Positions 1 to 5,900 of a stretch of DNA of 10,280 bases are shown one piece after another; the stretch's first letter is position 1; each line of letters starts with the position of its first letter. The DNA comes from Bdellovibrionales bacterium (lineage in GTDB: Bacteria; Bdellovibrionota; UBA2361; JAGRAS01): positions 1 to 10,280 of the forward strand of contig JAGRAS010000034.1 of assembly GCA_020434465.1 (NCBI GenBank), in the 5' to 3' direction. Made by a program: the position numbers and the translations under genes. The notes under the pieces were generated by a model. That model saw only the letters and a program-made list of their open reading frames with translations, did no database searches and was not told where the DNA came from.

Positions 1-199
1 TAAAAGATTTTATTATAGACTTTTTAAACTCATCTAACAGCCATTCCCAAGTAGCAAGTAAAACTAAAAACCCGCTAAATAATGATGTAACAGTTGCAAT
101 TTCAGTAGATTGATGAACAGAACCATCCTCGCGCAACTGGTTCATACGCCTATCAGTAGGCATCTCTGTTCTTTCTTCTGGTGCTGAGTTCTCGCTCAC
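1..199 (-). CDS. flhB: FlhB, flagellar export gate switch protein, N-terminal part (cut by window edge)
   Basis: FlhB is the inner-membrane export-gate subunit that controls substrate specificity in the flagellar type III secretion system. Only the first 66 codons are inside the window. The reading (SAPEERTEMPTDRR then MNQLREDGSVHQSTEI) matches the family start, in which a short acidic stretch leads into a T-x-x-P-T-x-(R/K)-(R/K) and REKGQV-like segment. The first membrane helix starts near residue 37 (VTSLFSGFLVLLATW). The start is GTG at 197-199: an in-frame TGA lies immediately upstream, and AGGA sits about nine bases before the GTG. An ATG twelve codons later is the only alternative and would remove conserved residues. 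The gene follows fliR, the usual order, but is separated from it by a 203-base gap carrying its own sigma-54 type promoter. The C-terminal NPTH autocleavage domain is outside the window. Confidence 0.9.
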   Translation of the reverse strand, partial: MSENSAPEERTEMPTDRRMNQLREDGSVHQSTEIATVTSLFSGFLVLLATWEWLLDEFKKSIIKSF

Positions 200-274
200 T
201 CAATCTTTCCTAATTAAATCTCAATACGACTTGCGTAGCTTTAGCCTGTGGACAAAAATCCAATAAAGATAAAA

Positions 275-288
275 GCAATACTCGTGCC
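275..288 (-). promoter_or_regulatory. sigma-54 (-24/-12) type promoter for flhB
   Basis: On the minus strand the sequence reads AAGGCACGAGTATTGCTTT. GG at 288-287 and GC at 276-275 are ten bases apart, as in the consensus TGGCACG-N4-TTGCW, with only the T before GG replaced by A. The predicted transcript start is near 263, leaving about 64 bases of leader before the flhB GTG. The rest of the fliR-flhB gap (200-402) holds no convincing gene or terminator, only a few short GCCT/AGGC inverted repeats. The site is in the correct orientation and in the largest gap of the flagellar block. Confidence 0.72.
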
Positions 289-402
289 TTAATTTAGACT
301 AGGCATTTAGCCTTAACCTATTGTTTTTACATGTATTTTTTGAGATAGTTTCAGCTACTGCGTCACCAATTCTAGAATCATGTCGGTATTATGACTCAAA
401 AG

Positions 403-1227
403 CTATTTTAGAAAGCTAATCTTAGTATCAGAATTTGCAGATTCAATAACATCAACAATTGCAGGTTCCACTTTATGAAATTGACGGTCAATATATTTAG
501 CTAATTCTGGTAAACTCAAGGAAGTTAAAACCAGACCAATTCCGATTGTCAAAGGAAAACTCACAATAAAAATATTCACTGTTGGCACTGCCTTTGTAAC
601 CAATCCCATTACAAACTGTGTTAAAAGCAAGGCAACTATTACTGGTGCTGAAACCATAGCAGCAATTGTAAAAATATTTGAACTACTAGAAATAATTATA
701 TCTAGTGCTCGCCCATTAAAAAGAAAAGTACCAGGAATTAAATTCGTTCCAAGTCCTGTCGCAGCGTGAATTATCACATAGTGCCCCCCCAAAATAAGGA
801 ACATTATTACTACTAATTCTCCTAAAATCCGTGAAATACTGGACACATTAGTGCCTAAAGTAGGATCTAATAGCTGAGCAGCGCCTAAGCCCATAGTTGC
901 ACTAGATAACTGTCCTGCTGTTTGAACACCATCTATAATCATTCGAGGAATAATGCCTAGTGCAGCACCAAAAGCAATTTCGCTAAATCCTTGACCTATT
1001 AAGCCAACCCAATTTTCTGGAAAAACAGCCGTTGGACTTGAAAAAGTTGCAGCCATCGATATCGCAAGAATTGCTGGTGTACGTAACATCATACCACGAG
1101 CTCCACCGCTAATCCCTGGAAGCAAAAGAAACAAACCTGTGAATCTCAACACTAAAAGAAAAAAAGTCCAAACTAAATCTAATTTGTTTAAAATCTCTAT
1201 TGGAAATTTTAATAAATCAAAATCCAT
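403..1227 (-). CDS. fliR: FliR, flagellar export gate membrane protein
   Basis: FliR is part of the FliP5-FliQ4-FliR1 export gate at the centre of the flagellar basal body, through which rod, hook and filament subunits leave the cytoplasm. The 274-residue product is the usual length. It is almost entirely hydrophobic with about six membrane segments, including family-like stretches such as FFLLVLRFTGLFLLLPGISG (about residues 22-41), LGIIPRMIIDGVQTAGQL in the middle, and AVPTVNIFIVSFPLTIGIGL (about 213-232). The ATG start has no strong Shine-Dalgarno sequence, but lies 8 bases after the fliQ stop, so translation is probably coupled. It is the last gene of the motA-fliR run before a 203-base gap. 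Confidence 0.96.
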   Translation of the reverse strand: MDFDLLKFPIEILNKLDLVWTFFLLVLRFTGLFLLLPGISGGARGMMLRTPAILAISMAATFSSPTAVFPENWVGLIGQGFSEIAFGAALGIIPRMIIDGVQTAGQLSSATMGLGAAQLLDPTLGTNVSSISRILGELVVIMFLILGGHYVIIHAATGLGTNLIPGTFLFNGRALDIIISSSSNIFTIAAMVSAPVIVALLLTQFVMGLVTKAVPTVNIFIVSFPLTIGIGLVLTSLSLPELAKYIDRQFHKVEPAIVDVIESANSDTKISFLK

Positions 1228-1235
1228 TTTAGAAC

Positions 1236-1508
1236 TTAAAAAGTACCAATGTTTGCTATCTCACCATAGATCCAAGTTGTAAAGCTGGCAATTTTATTGA
1301 TCATAAAATGACCAAACAATAGTAAGCCAACAACTGTTGCCCCAATTTTTGGGATAAACGCAAGAGCAGCGTCATTGATTTGAGTTGCGGCTTGAAAAAT
1401 ACTGACAGCTAAACCTGCTACTAATCCTAAAGCTAAAATTGGTGCAGAAACCATAATAGCTGTTTCAATTCCAAACTGTCCAAGCCTTAAAAAATCATCT
1501 ATTCCCAT
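1236..1508 (-). CDS. fliQ: FliQ, flagellar export gate membrane protein
   Basis: FliQ is a small two-helix subunit that packs around the FliP/FliR core of the export gate. The product is 90 residues, the normal family length. It has two hydrophobic hairpin segments (about residues 15-38 and 54-72) separated by the family-typical IFQAATQINDAALAFIPKI loop, which carries the conserved Q-x-x-D-x-x-L-x-F-x-P-K pattern. A good ribosome binding site, GAGGA, lies about six bases before the ATG. It starts 8 bases after the fliP stop and ends 8 bases before fliR, in the canonical fliP-fliQ-fliR order. Confidence 0.96.
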   Translation of the reverse strand: MGIDDFLRLGQFGIETAIMVSAPILALGLVAGLAVSIFQAATQINDAALAFIPKIGATVVGLLLFGHFMINKIASFTTWIYGEIANIGTF

Positions 1509-1516
1509 TTATTTCC

Positions 1517-2293
1517 TCAAGTATGATATGTTTTTACTAATGATCCAATGATTAAATGCCACCCATCCACAACTACAAAAAGCATTAACTTAAGTGGCAA
1601 TGAAATTACTACTGGTGGTAATGTAATCATACTCATTGAAGTTAGTATTGAAGACACAACCATATCTAAAATTAAAAACGGTAAGGCAATTAAGAAACCA
1701 ATTTGAAAAGCTGTATTTAATTCGCTCAAAACAAATGCAGGTACAGCCACATAGAAAGGTACATCTTCCGGCTCTTCAGGAAACTCAGATTTAGTTACTT
1801 CCAAGAATAACGCTAAATCTTTTTCTCTCGAATGAGTTATTAAGAATTTCTTGATTGGCACAGAAGCTTCTTTCAGCGCCTCTTCCTGTGCCATTTGCCC
1901 TTCCACAAATGGTTTAATACCTTTTTCATAGGATGAAGTAACTACTGGATTCATAATTGCGAAAGTAAGAAATAATGCCAAGCCTGTAATTACCGTGTTT
2001 GGTGGCATAGACTGCGTTCCCAACGCTGTTCGTGTCATGCCTAAAACAACTGAAATCCTAGTAAATGAAGTCATCGTAAGAATAACTGCTGGAGCAAAAG
2101 AAATAGCAGAAATTAAGATCATCATCTTCATCAATGATGAAACACTTCCATCAGTAGCTAACTGACTACCACCAATATTTATTGAAAGATCCGGCAAAGG
2201 ACCTTGATCTGCTGCCAAGGCAAATTCAGGAATAACAAGTAAACAAAGTATTCCAAAAATTAGGTAATAGATATGTCTTGATTCTTTGCGCAT
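1517..2293 (-). CDS. fliP: FliP, flagellar export gate core protein
   Basis: FliP forms the pentameric core of the flagellar export gate. The 258-residue product begins with a likely cleavable signal peptide, as FliP does in enterobacteria: a basic start, a hydrophobic run at residues 9-22, and an ALA-A cleavage pattern near residue 27. Family hallmarks follow: SFTRISVVLGMTRTALGTQ (76-94), PPNTVITGLALFLTFAIMNP (97-116), then FLIALPFLILDMVVSSIL and a C-terminal LPLKLMLFVVVDGW segment. The ATG at 2291-2293 lies inside fliO, giving a 34-base overlap, but it is needed to include the signal peptide, and AGGA precedes it at a short distance. fliQ follows after 8 bases. Confidence 0.95.
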   Translation of the reverse strand: MRKESRHIYYLIFGILCLLVIPEFALAADQGPLPDLSINIGGSQLATDGSVSSLMKMMILISAISFAPAVILTMTSFTRISVVLGMTRTALGTQSMPPNTVITGLALFLTFAIMNPVVTSSYEKGIKPFVEGQMAQEEALKEASVPIKKFLITHSREKDLALFLEVTKSEFPEEPEDVPFYVAVPAFVLSELNTAFQIGFLIALPFLILDMVVSSILTSMSMITLPPVVISLPLKLMLFVVVDGWHLIIGSLVKTYHT

Positions 2294-2772
2294 GCTTCCT
2301 GTAGATCAAAATCAAAATTTTCTTTAGCAGTTATTTTTGGTGCCTCACCAGCAAAAACAACATTTTCTCCACCAACAGCAACTAGCTGTGGCTTACCACA
2401 CACTTCAACTAAAACAAGAGATGTTTTAGTTGTTAAGGAAAATCTCTCAATAAGTTTAATTTTACCCTGATTTAGAGATCCTTTTTTTGTACAAAATCTT
2501 CTATAGAGGCCCGAGCCAAAAATTAACACTCCAAGGCAAAGTGCCAAGCCTGATATCATCTTACCGCCAGATGCAATTAGAGAGTTCTCTTCTGAACCGC
2601 TCCATTTTGAAAATGAGGGCTTTCCCCCATTCTCTAAATTTTGCTCATGAAGCTCTCTAACTTGCTCAAGCTTAGTTTTCTCTGATGTTGGCTCTACTGG
2701 TAAGGCAAAGCAAACCTCAGAGATAAGCATTAGCAGTAATAAAGAACCAAAAAAACTTCTTAGCTTCTTCAT
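2260..2772 (-). CDS. fliO: FliO, flagellar biosynthesis protein
   Basis: FliO is the poorly conserved helper that assists assembly of the FliP ring. The 170-residue product has an N-terminal signal-like segment (SFFGSLLLLMLISEVCFA, cleavage plausible after Ala23). A roughly 45-residue polar, probably periplasmic stretch follows, then one membrane helix at about 72-90. The cytoplasmic domain (GKIKLIERFSLTTKTSLVLV, then VCGKPQLVAVGGENVVF) has the beta-rich pattern of the FliO family, in which a hydrophobic 'sLvlVev.gk.lvlgv' motif recurs. Position between fliN and fliP supports the assignment. It starts 6 bases after the fliN stop, and its last 34 bases overlap fliP. Confidence 0.88.
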   Translation of the reverse strand: MKKLRSFFGSLLLLMLISEVCFALPVEPTSEKTKLEQVRELHEQNLENGGKPSFSKWSGSEENSLIASGGKMISGLALCLGVLIFGSGLYRRFCTKKGSLNQGKIKLIERFSLTTKTSLVLVEVCGKPQLVAVGGENVVFAGEAPKITAKENFDFDLQEACAKNQDISIT

Positions 2773-2778
2773 CTTTAC

Positions 2779-3228
2779 CTATTTAGCTGCCCCTAATGCA
2801 GCAGGGTTTGGCCCTAAAGCTTCAACTCTAGCTTGAGTAGAAATAATTTCTGTTAAACGAACTCCAAATTTTTCGTTTATGATTACAGCTTCTCCTCTAG
2901 CCACTTGCTTTCCATTGATGTAAACATCAAGGGGTTCACCAGCAAGTTTTTCAAGTTCAACAACTGAACCTTGCCCAAGTTGCAATAAATCCTGAATTGT
3001 CATTTTTGCACGACCTACCTCTACAGTTACTTGTAAGGTAACGTCCATTATGAAACCAAGATTTGCTGAGCCTCCTGCAGGAGCTGCAGCTTGTTTTGCT
3101 GCAACAGCAACACCTTCTGCTGCTGCCGCTACGTTTTCAAGCTCTTCGCCAACATCTGCAGCATCAGCTGCTTCAGTTGCATTCCCTGCATCGGCTGCTT
3201 CTACTTCATTATTTTCTTCATCCGCCAT
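2779..3228 (-). CDS. fliN: FliN, flagellar motor switch protein
   Basis: FliN forms the lower C-ring with FliM and FliG, and helps deliver export substrates. The 149-residue product has a C-terminal SpoA-type domain (about residues 60-131) with clear hallmarks: VTLQVTVEVGRAKMTIQDLL, LGQGSVVELEKLAGEPLDVY, NGKQVARGEAVIINEKFGVR. The first 55 residues are a low-complexity run rich in Ala, Glu and Asp, a variable region in the family. The ATG at 3226-3228 lies inside the fliM end, giving an 11-base overlap. A GGAG within the last fliM codons lies about 12 bases upstream, suggesting coupled translation. Plus-strand open frames opposite this gene arise from its GC-rich Ala codons and are not genes. 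Confidence 0.95.
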   Translation of the reverse strand: MADEENNEVEAADAGNATEAADAADVGEELENVAAAAEGVAVAAKQAAAPAGGSANLGFIMDVTLQVTVEVGRAKMTIQDLLQLGQGSVVELEKLAGEPLDVYINGKQVARGEAVIINEKFGVRLTEIISTQARVEALGPNPAALGAAK

Positions 3229-4246
3229 TTCGCAGTATCTCCTGTCTGTTGCGATAGTTAATTAAATCTTCTTTAGGTATTGGGCGAGTAATCCTCAATG
3301 CTCTGTTACCACGATAACTTCCCACATACCCATAAAACTTTGGTGCACCTTCAATCATAACCATTGCTTCTTCAGATGGATTTGTATCCAAAGTAACAGT
3401 GTCGCCCTCTTTTAAACTTAAAAAATCACTAGTGCTAATTGCCCCTCTTGCTAATTCAACAGAAACATCAGCCATTGTTTGCTTAACATTCATCTCCATT
3501 CTGCGAATTACACCAGTATCCACTTCAAGTCTTGTTGATTGAAACCCAGTTGCTAGTTTTCCTCGCAATGGTTCTATTGTTGAATATGGAGTACAAAGTG
3601 TGAGTGTTGTACTTTCTTGCTCAAGCTCAACTTCAATTGTAACAATAATAACTACGTCCGTTGGTGGTACAATTGCAATCGCTAATGGGTTAAACTCAGA
3701 TCTTACATAAACAAAGTCTACACCATGAATTGGAGCCCAAGCATCTTTAAGAACATCAAGCGCCATCATTACAACTTTACCAATTAAGCGTGTTTCAATT
3801 GGAGTATATTCACGGCCTTCAATTTTTACTCTTCCCTGGCCACTTCCCCCGAATAAGCTGTCTACGATTCCGAAAACCAATGGTGAAGAAACAACCATTA
3901 GTGCATATCCAGACAATGGTGGCATTCTGAAAATATGTAATGATGACGGAAGCGGGAGTTTTTTCATAAAAAGTCCAAACTTCATCGTTTCAATAGTTCC
4001 GACGTTAGCGAAACAAGTACGCCCTAAGAATTTTGAAAGTGAAGTTCTAAACTGCCTTGCAAAACGGTCATGAATAAGCTCCATGGTTGGCATTCGACCA
4101 CGGATAATTCTCTCTTGGTTTGCAAGATCAAACTTTTTCGCTTGAGGGGCATTATCATTCTGCTCAATACCTTCCTCTTCGATATCTCCTTCAGATAAAC
4201 CTCTAAGTAGGGAGTTGATTTCGTCTTGTGTTAATACCTGGTTCAT
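3218..4246 (-). CDS. fliM: FliM, flagellar motor switch protein
   Basis: FliM is the C-ring subunit that receives the chemotaxis signal and reverses the motor. The 342-residue product starts with MNQVLTQDEINSLLRGLSEG, equivalent to the LSQ-EID-LL peptide that binds phospho-CheY. The middle CheC/CheX-like domain holds LFGGSGQGRVKIEGREYTPI (131-150), matching the GGxG and EGRE(F/Y)TPIE family motifs. The C-terminal SpoA-like domain (about 250-330, VSVELARGAISTSDFLSLKE and on) pairs with FliN. The ATG is preceded by GAGGG about nine bases away. It starts 16 bases after fliL and overlaps fliN by 11 bases. The intact CheY-binding peptide implies that chemotaxis genes exist elsewhere in the genome. 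Confidence 0.97.
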   Translation of the reverse strand: MNQVLTQDEINSLLRGLSEGDIEEEGIEQNDNAPQAKKFDLANQERIIRGRMPTMELIHDRFARQFRTSLSKFLGRTCFANVGTIETMKFGLFMKKLPLPSSLHIFRMPPLSGYALMVVSSPLVFGIVDSLFGGSGQGRVKIEGREYTPIETRLIGKVVMMALDVLKDAWAPIHGVDFVYVRSEFNPLAIAIVPPTDVVIIVTIEVELEQESTTLTLCTPYSTIEPLRGKLATGFQSTRLEVDTGVIRRMEMNVKQTMADVSVELARGAISTSDFLSLKEGDTVTLDTNPSEEAMVMIEGAPKFYGYVGSYRGNRALRITRPIPKEDLINYRNRQEILRNGG

Positions 4247-4262
4247 TCTTTATTCCCTCAAA

Positions 4263-4826
4263 CTACTGAATTACAAATTGTGTAAAATAAACGTTCTTAA
4301 TCACAACTTTTTTCATTGTTTCATTAACAACATCTTTAATATCATCTTTAAGATTTTCTTTTGCCTGCTCCCCAGTCAAATCTTCTACAGTTCTAGTTGT
4401 CAAAAGAGTAATCAGACTGTCCCTAACAGGAACTAAAGTGGCATAAAATCTTCTAGGAATATCTCGGGTATTAAATTCTAATTGAATTTGTAAGCGGATG
4501 TATCTGTCTCCTGAAATATTGACAACAAAAGTCTCAAGCGGGTAAATTGCTCCTAGTACCTCTTCATCTTCCCCGAACTCTTCCTCTTCTTCAAATCCTT
4601 CAACTACAAACTTATGCTCATTTGCAGCAGCTGCAGGATCTAAATGTGTTTCTTTTGGTTTTGGTTTTAAACTTAGATAAAGCACAGGTGCTCCGATAGC
4701 TAACACTAAAACTAGAACTCCACCGATTATCAGCAGCAATGTAGTTTTACTTTTTTTAGCAGAACCTTCAGCCGCATTAGCATCAGCTTGATCTTTTTCT
4801 GCTTCTTTTTTGTCTTCTTCAGCCAT
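4263..4826 (-). CDS. fliL: FliL, flagellar basal-body/stator-associated protein
   Basis: FliL is a single-pass inner-membrane protein that surrounds or stabilises the stator units. The 187-residue product has a charged, Lys/Glu/Ala-rich cytoplasmic N-terminus, one membrane helix at about 29-53 (TTLLLIIGGVLVLVLAIGAP), and a very acidic linker (about 76-88). The periplasmic FliL domain follows, with YPLETFVVNISGDRYIRLQI (about 95-114) and a C-terminus (MKKVVIKNVYFTQFVIQ) of the usual 'v.~VyFt~fviQ' form. It lies 11 bases after the second MotB-like gene and 16 bases before fliM. This stator-FliL adjacency fits its role. The ATG has only a weak upstream purine stretch. Confidence 0.94.
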   Translation of the reverse strand: MAEEDKKEAEKDQADANAAEGSAKKSKTTLLLIIGGVLVLVLAIGAPVLYLSLKPKPKETHLDPAAAANEHKFVVEGFEEEEEFGEDEEVLGAIYPLETFVVNISGDRYIRLQIQLEFNTRDIPRRFYATLVPVRDSLITLLTTRTVEDLTGEQAKENLKDDIKDVVNETMKKVVIKNVYFTQFVIQ

Positions 4827-4837
4827 CTATCTACTTT

Positions 4838-5422
4838 CTAAATTTTAATTTTCCCAACCAATGCTTCACTCTTCCCTGCTTGATTTAGTAACGAGCAATG
4901 TGGTCCTAGTGGTCTTACCTCTAAAAGTGCTTTAGGTATTCCCGCGTCAAATAATTGACTACTAACAAACAAAGCTCTGCCTATTGATTTGAACCAAGAT
5001 ACCTCGGTTGCATAACCTCCAAGCCCTCCACAGACCTCAAGTCTGACTGGAGAAAGTACGTCTTTCCGAGTAGTTAGAACTTGTCTCAGACGTTTTTTTG
5101 CATCTTGAGTCAGCTCATCAGCCTCAGTATTAAAGTCAATTTCCCTAAGGCCAATCTCTCGAACTTCTGTTCTGTATGGATAAGTTGCAATCTTAGTGCC
5201 AGACAGAACAAAAATCTCTGCTTGTCTTTGATGTTCTACTACTTCAGCAGGATTCTTAGGAGTTAACGTTGTTTTATCAGTATCTTCAGTTGCTCCCTTA
5301 CCACTAATCGCAATCGTCATAACAAAAAAAGTTAAAAGCAGTGTCAAAAGATCGCCAAAACTAACCAGCCATAATTTACTTTGAATTGAAAAAACAGGGG
5401 TTTTATCGTTGAGACTAGACAT
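4838..5422 (-). CDS. motB: MotB-like stator protein with the membrane aspartate, short and with a degenerate OmpA-like domain
   Basis: MotB pairs with MotA to form the ion channel that powers the flagellum, and anchors it to peptidoglycan. The 194-residue product (most MotB are about 250-310) has one membrane helix at 17-39. In LWLVSFGDLLTLLLTFFVM, Asp24 matches the conserved proton-binding aspartate. The C-terminal region (about 90-194) is OmpA/MotB-like: REIDFNTEADELTQDAKKRL, then SIGRALFVSSQLFDAGIPKA. However, the G-H-T-D peptidoglycan-binding loop is replaced by VCGGLGG, and the final N-R-R-V-E-I motif is absent; the SxxRA-type Arg149 remains. The start chosen is the ATG at 5420-5422, with GGAGG six bases upstream. 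A frame opening further upstream lies entirely inside the preceding gene. It overlaps that gene by 8 bases. A stator role is likely; peptidoglycan binding is uncertain. Confidence 0.85.
   Translation of the reverse strand: MSSLNDKTPVFSIQSKLWLVSFGDLLTLLLTFFVMTIAISGKGATEDTDKTTLTPKNPAEVVEHQRQAEIFVLSGTKIATYPYRTEVREIGLREIDFNTEADELTQDAKKRLRQVLTTRKDVLSPVRLEVCGGLGGYATEVSWFKSIGRALFVSSQLFDAGIPKALLEVRPLGPHCSLLNQAGKSEALVGKIKI
5187..5200 (-). promoter_or_regulatory. possible intragenic sigma-54 type promoter inside the motB-like gene
   Basis: On the minus strand the sequence reads CTGGCACTAAGATTGCAA. GG at 5200-5199 and GC at 5188-5187 have the correct ten-base spacing, and every strongly conserved base of TGGCAC-N5-TTGC is present. 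The site lies within codons for LSGTKIA of the second MotB-like protein, pointing toward fliL. A transcript from it would begin near 5175 and could express fliL-fliR apart from the stator genes. Because it is inside a coding sequence it may be coincidental. Confidence 0.4.
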
Positions 5423-5900
5423 CCTTAGCCTCCGTATACTTAGATAGAAAAAAATGAATTTGTCCCTCAGAAAGTCGTGGAACAGTGTAAATATTAATTG
5501 CCTCTTTAGGAATTCCAATCTTCTCAAAATGCTTATGCAATGCTACAGCCCTAGCAATTGCCAATTCTTCACTACTCATTGAGTGACTTGGCTCGCTAGC
5601 TCCAATTTTAATTTCAATTCCTACATCATGAGAGCTTAGTAACATTTCTAAAGCACCAATCCCATCAGAAGAAAAATCGATCTTTCCTGCTACAAATACT
5701 TTATCAAAGACAAGAGCTGTAGAGTCTGGGCTTATTTGACTTTCAGCACTATTTTCCGGATTATTATTTTTGATTTTTTCGCGAGTAACTGAGCCAAGCA
5801 CAAAACAAAGAACAATCAACATCAAAGAAATATACTGCAAACTAAAAGAATATGAGTTTGTTCCTCTTCCTTCAGATGATTTCTGATTTTCAATTTTCAT
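5415..5900 (-). CDS. MotB/OmpA-like single-pass membrane protein lacking the channel aspartate
   Basis: This is a 161-residue protein between motA and the aspartate-bearing motB. It has one membrane helix at about 19-38 (FSLQYISLMLIVLCFVLGSV). By placement it resembles the MotB helix, but no acidic residue is present where the proton-binding Asp should be. A 30-residue polar linker follows, then an OmpA-like domain (about 72-152) with IDFSSDGIGALEML, IKIGASEP at the G-H-T-D position (Glu103 in place of Asp), and ELAIARAVALHKHFEKIGIP, where Arg117 matches the SxxRA arginine. It starts at ATG 5898-5900, overlapping the motA stop as TAATG, and ends inside the next gene. A second stator subunit or stator accessory is the best inference; no established name is known to me. 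It does not look like a broken half of one MotB, because each product has its own helix and OmpA-like region. Confidence 0.75.
   Translation of the reverse strand: MKIENQKSSEGRGTNSYSFSLQYISLMLIVLCFVLGSVTREKIKNNNPENSAESQISPDSTALVFDKVFVAGKIDFSSDGIGALEMLLSSHDVGIEIKIGASEPSHSMSSEELAIARAVALHKHFEKIGIPKEAINIYTVPRLSEGQIHFFLSKYTEAKDV
5429..5433 (-). promoter_or_regulatory. ribosome binding site that fixes the motB-like start
   Basis: GGAGG is followed by six bases (CTAAGG) and ATG at 5422-5420. It is the strongest Shine-Dalgarno sequence in the block. It supports the 194-residue product over a longer frame opening at 5527, whose extra 35 residues would be read entirely inside the preceding gene. Confidence 0.8.

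Larger units (their letters stand above)
4838..5900 (-). other. tandem pair of short MotB-like genes
   Basis: Two consecutive genes (5415-5900, then 4838-5422) each encode one membrane helix plus a degenerate OmpA-like domain. Together with motA they are joined by 1-base and 8-base overlaps, so the three proteins are probably made in coupled amounts. The two products share the architecture but not the channel aspartate, which only the second has. The entry marks the pair as a unit; each gene is described separately. Confidence 0.7.

Noticed and set aside
277..315. Terminator between fliR and flhB built on AGGC/GCCT repeats
   Set aside because: The stems are only four pairs with no T-run and they lie beside the -24 element; not supportable.
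3050..3265. Plus-strand Ala- and Leu/Gln-rich frames opposite fliN
   Set aside because: Shadows of the repetitive Ala codons on the opposite strand; low complexity and no start signal.
4838..5527. Longer 229-residue start for the MotB-like gene
   Set aside because: The extra 35 residues are read entirely inside the preceding gene in another frame and are not MotB-like, whereas the ATG at 5422 has a GGAGG at ideal distance.
5415..5900. Frameshift splitting one motB into two pieces
   Set aside because: Each product has its own membrane helix and its own OmpA-like region, a ribosome site precedes the second gene, and joining them would not rebuild a normal MotB.
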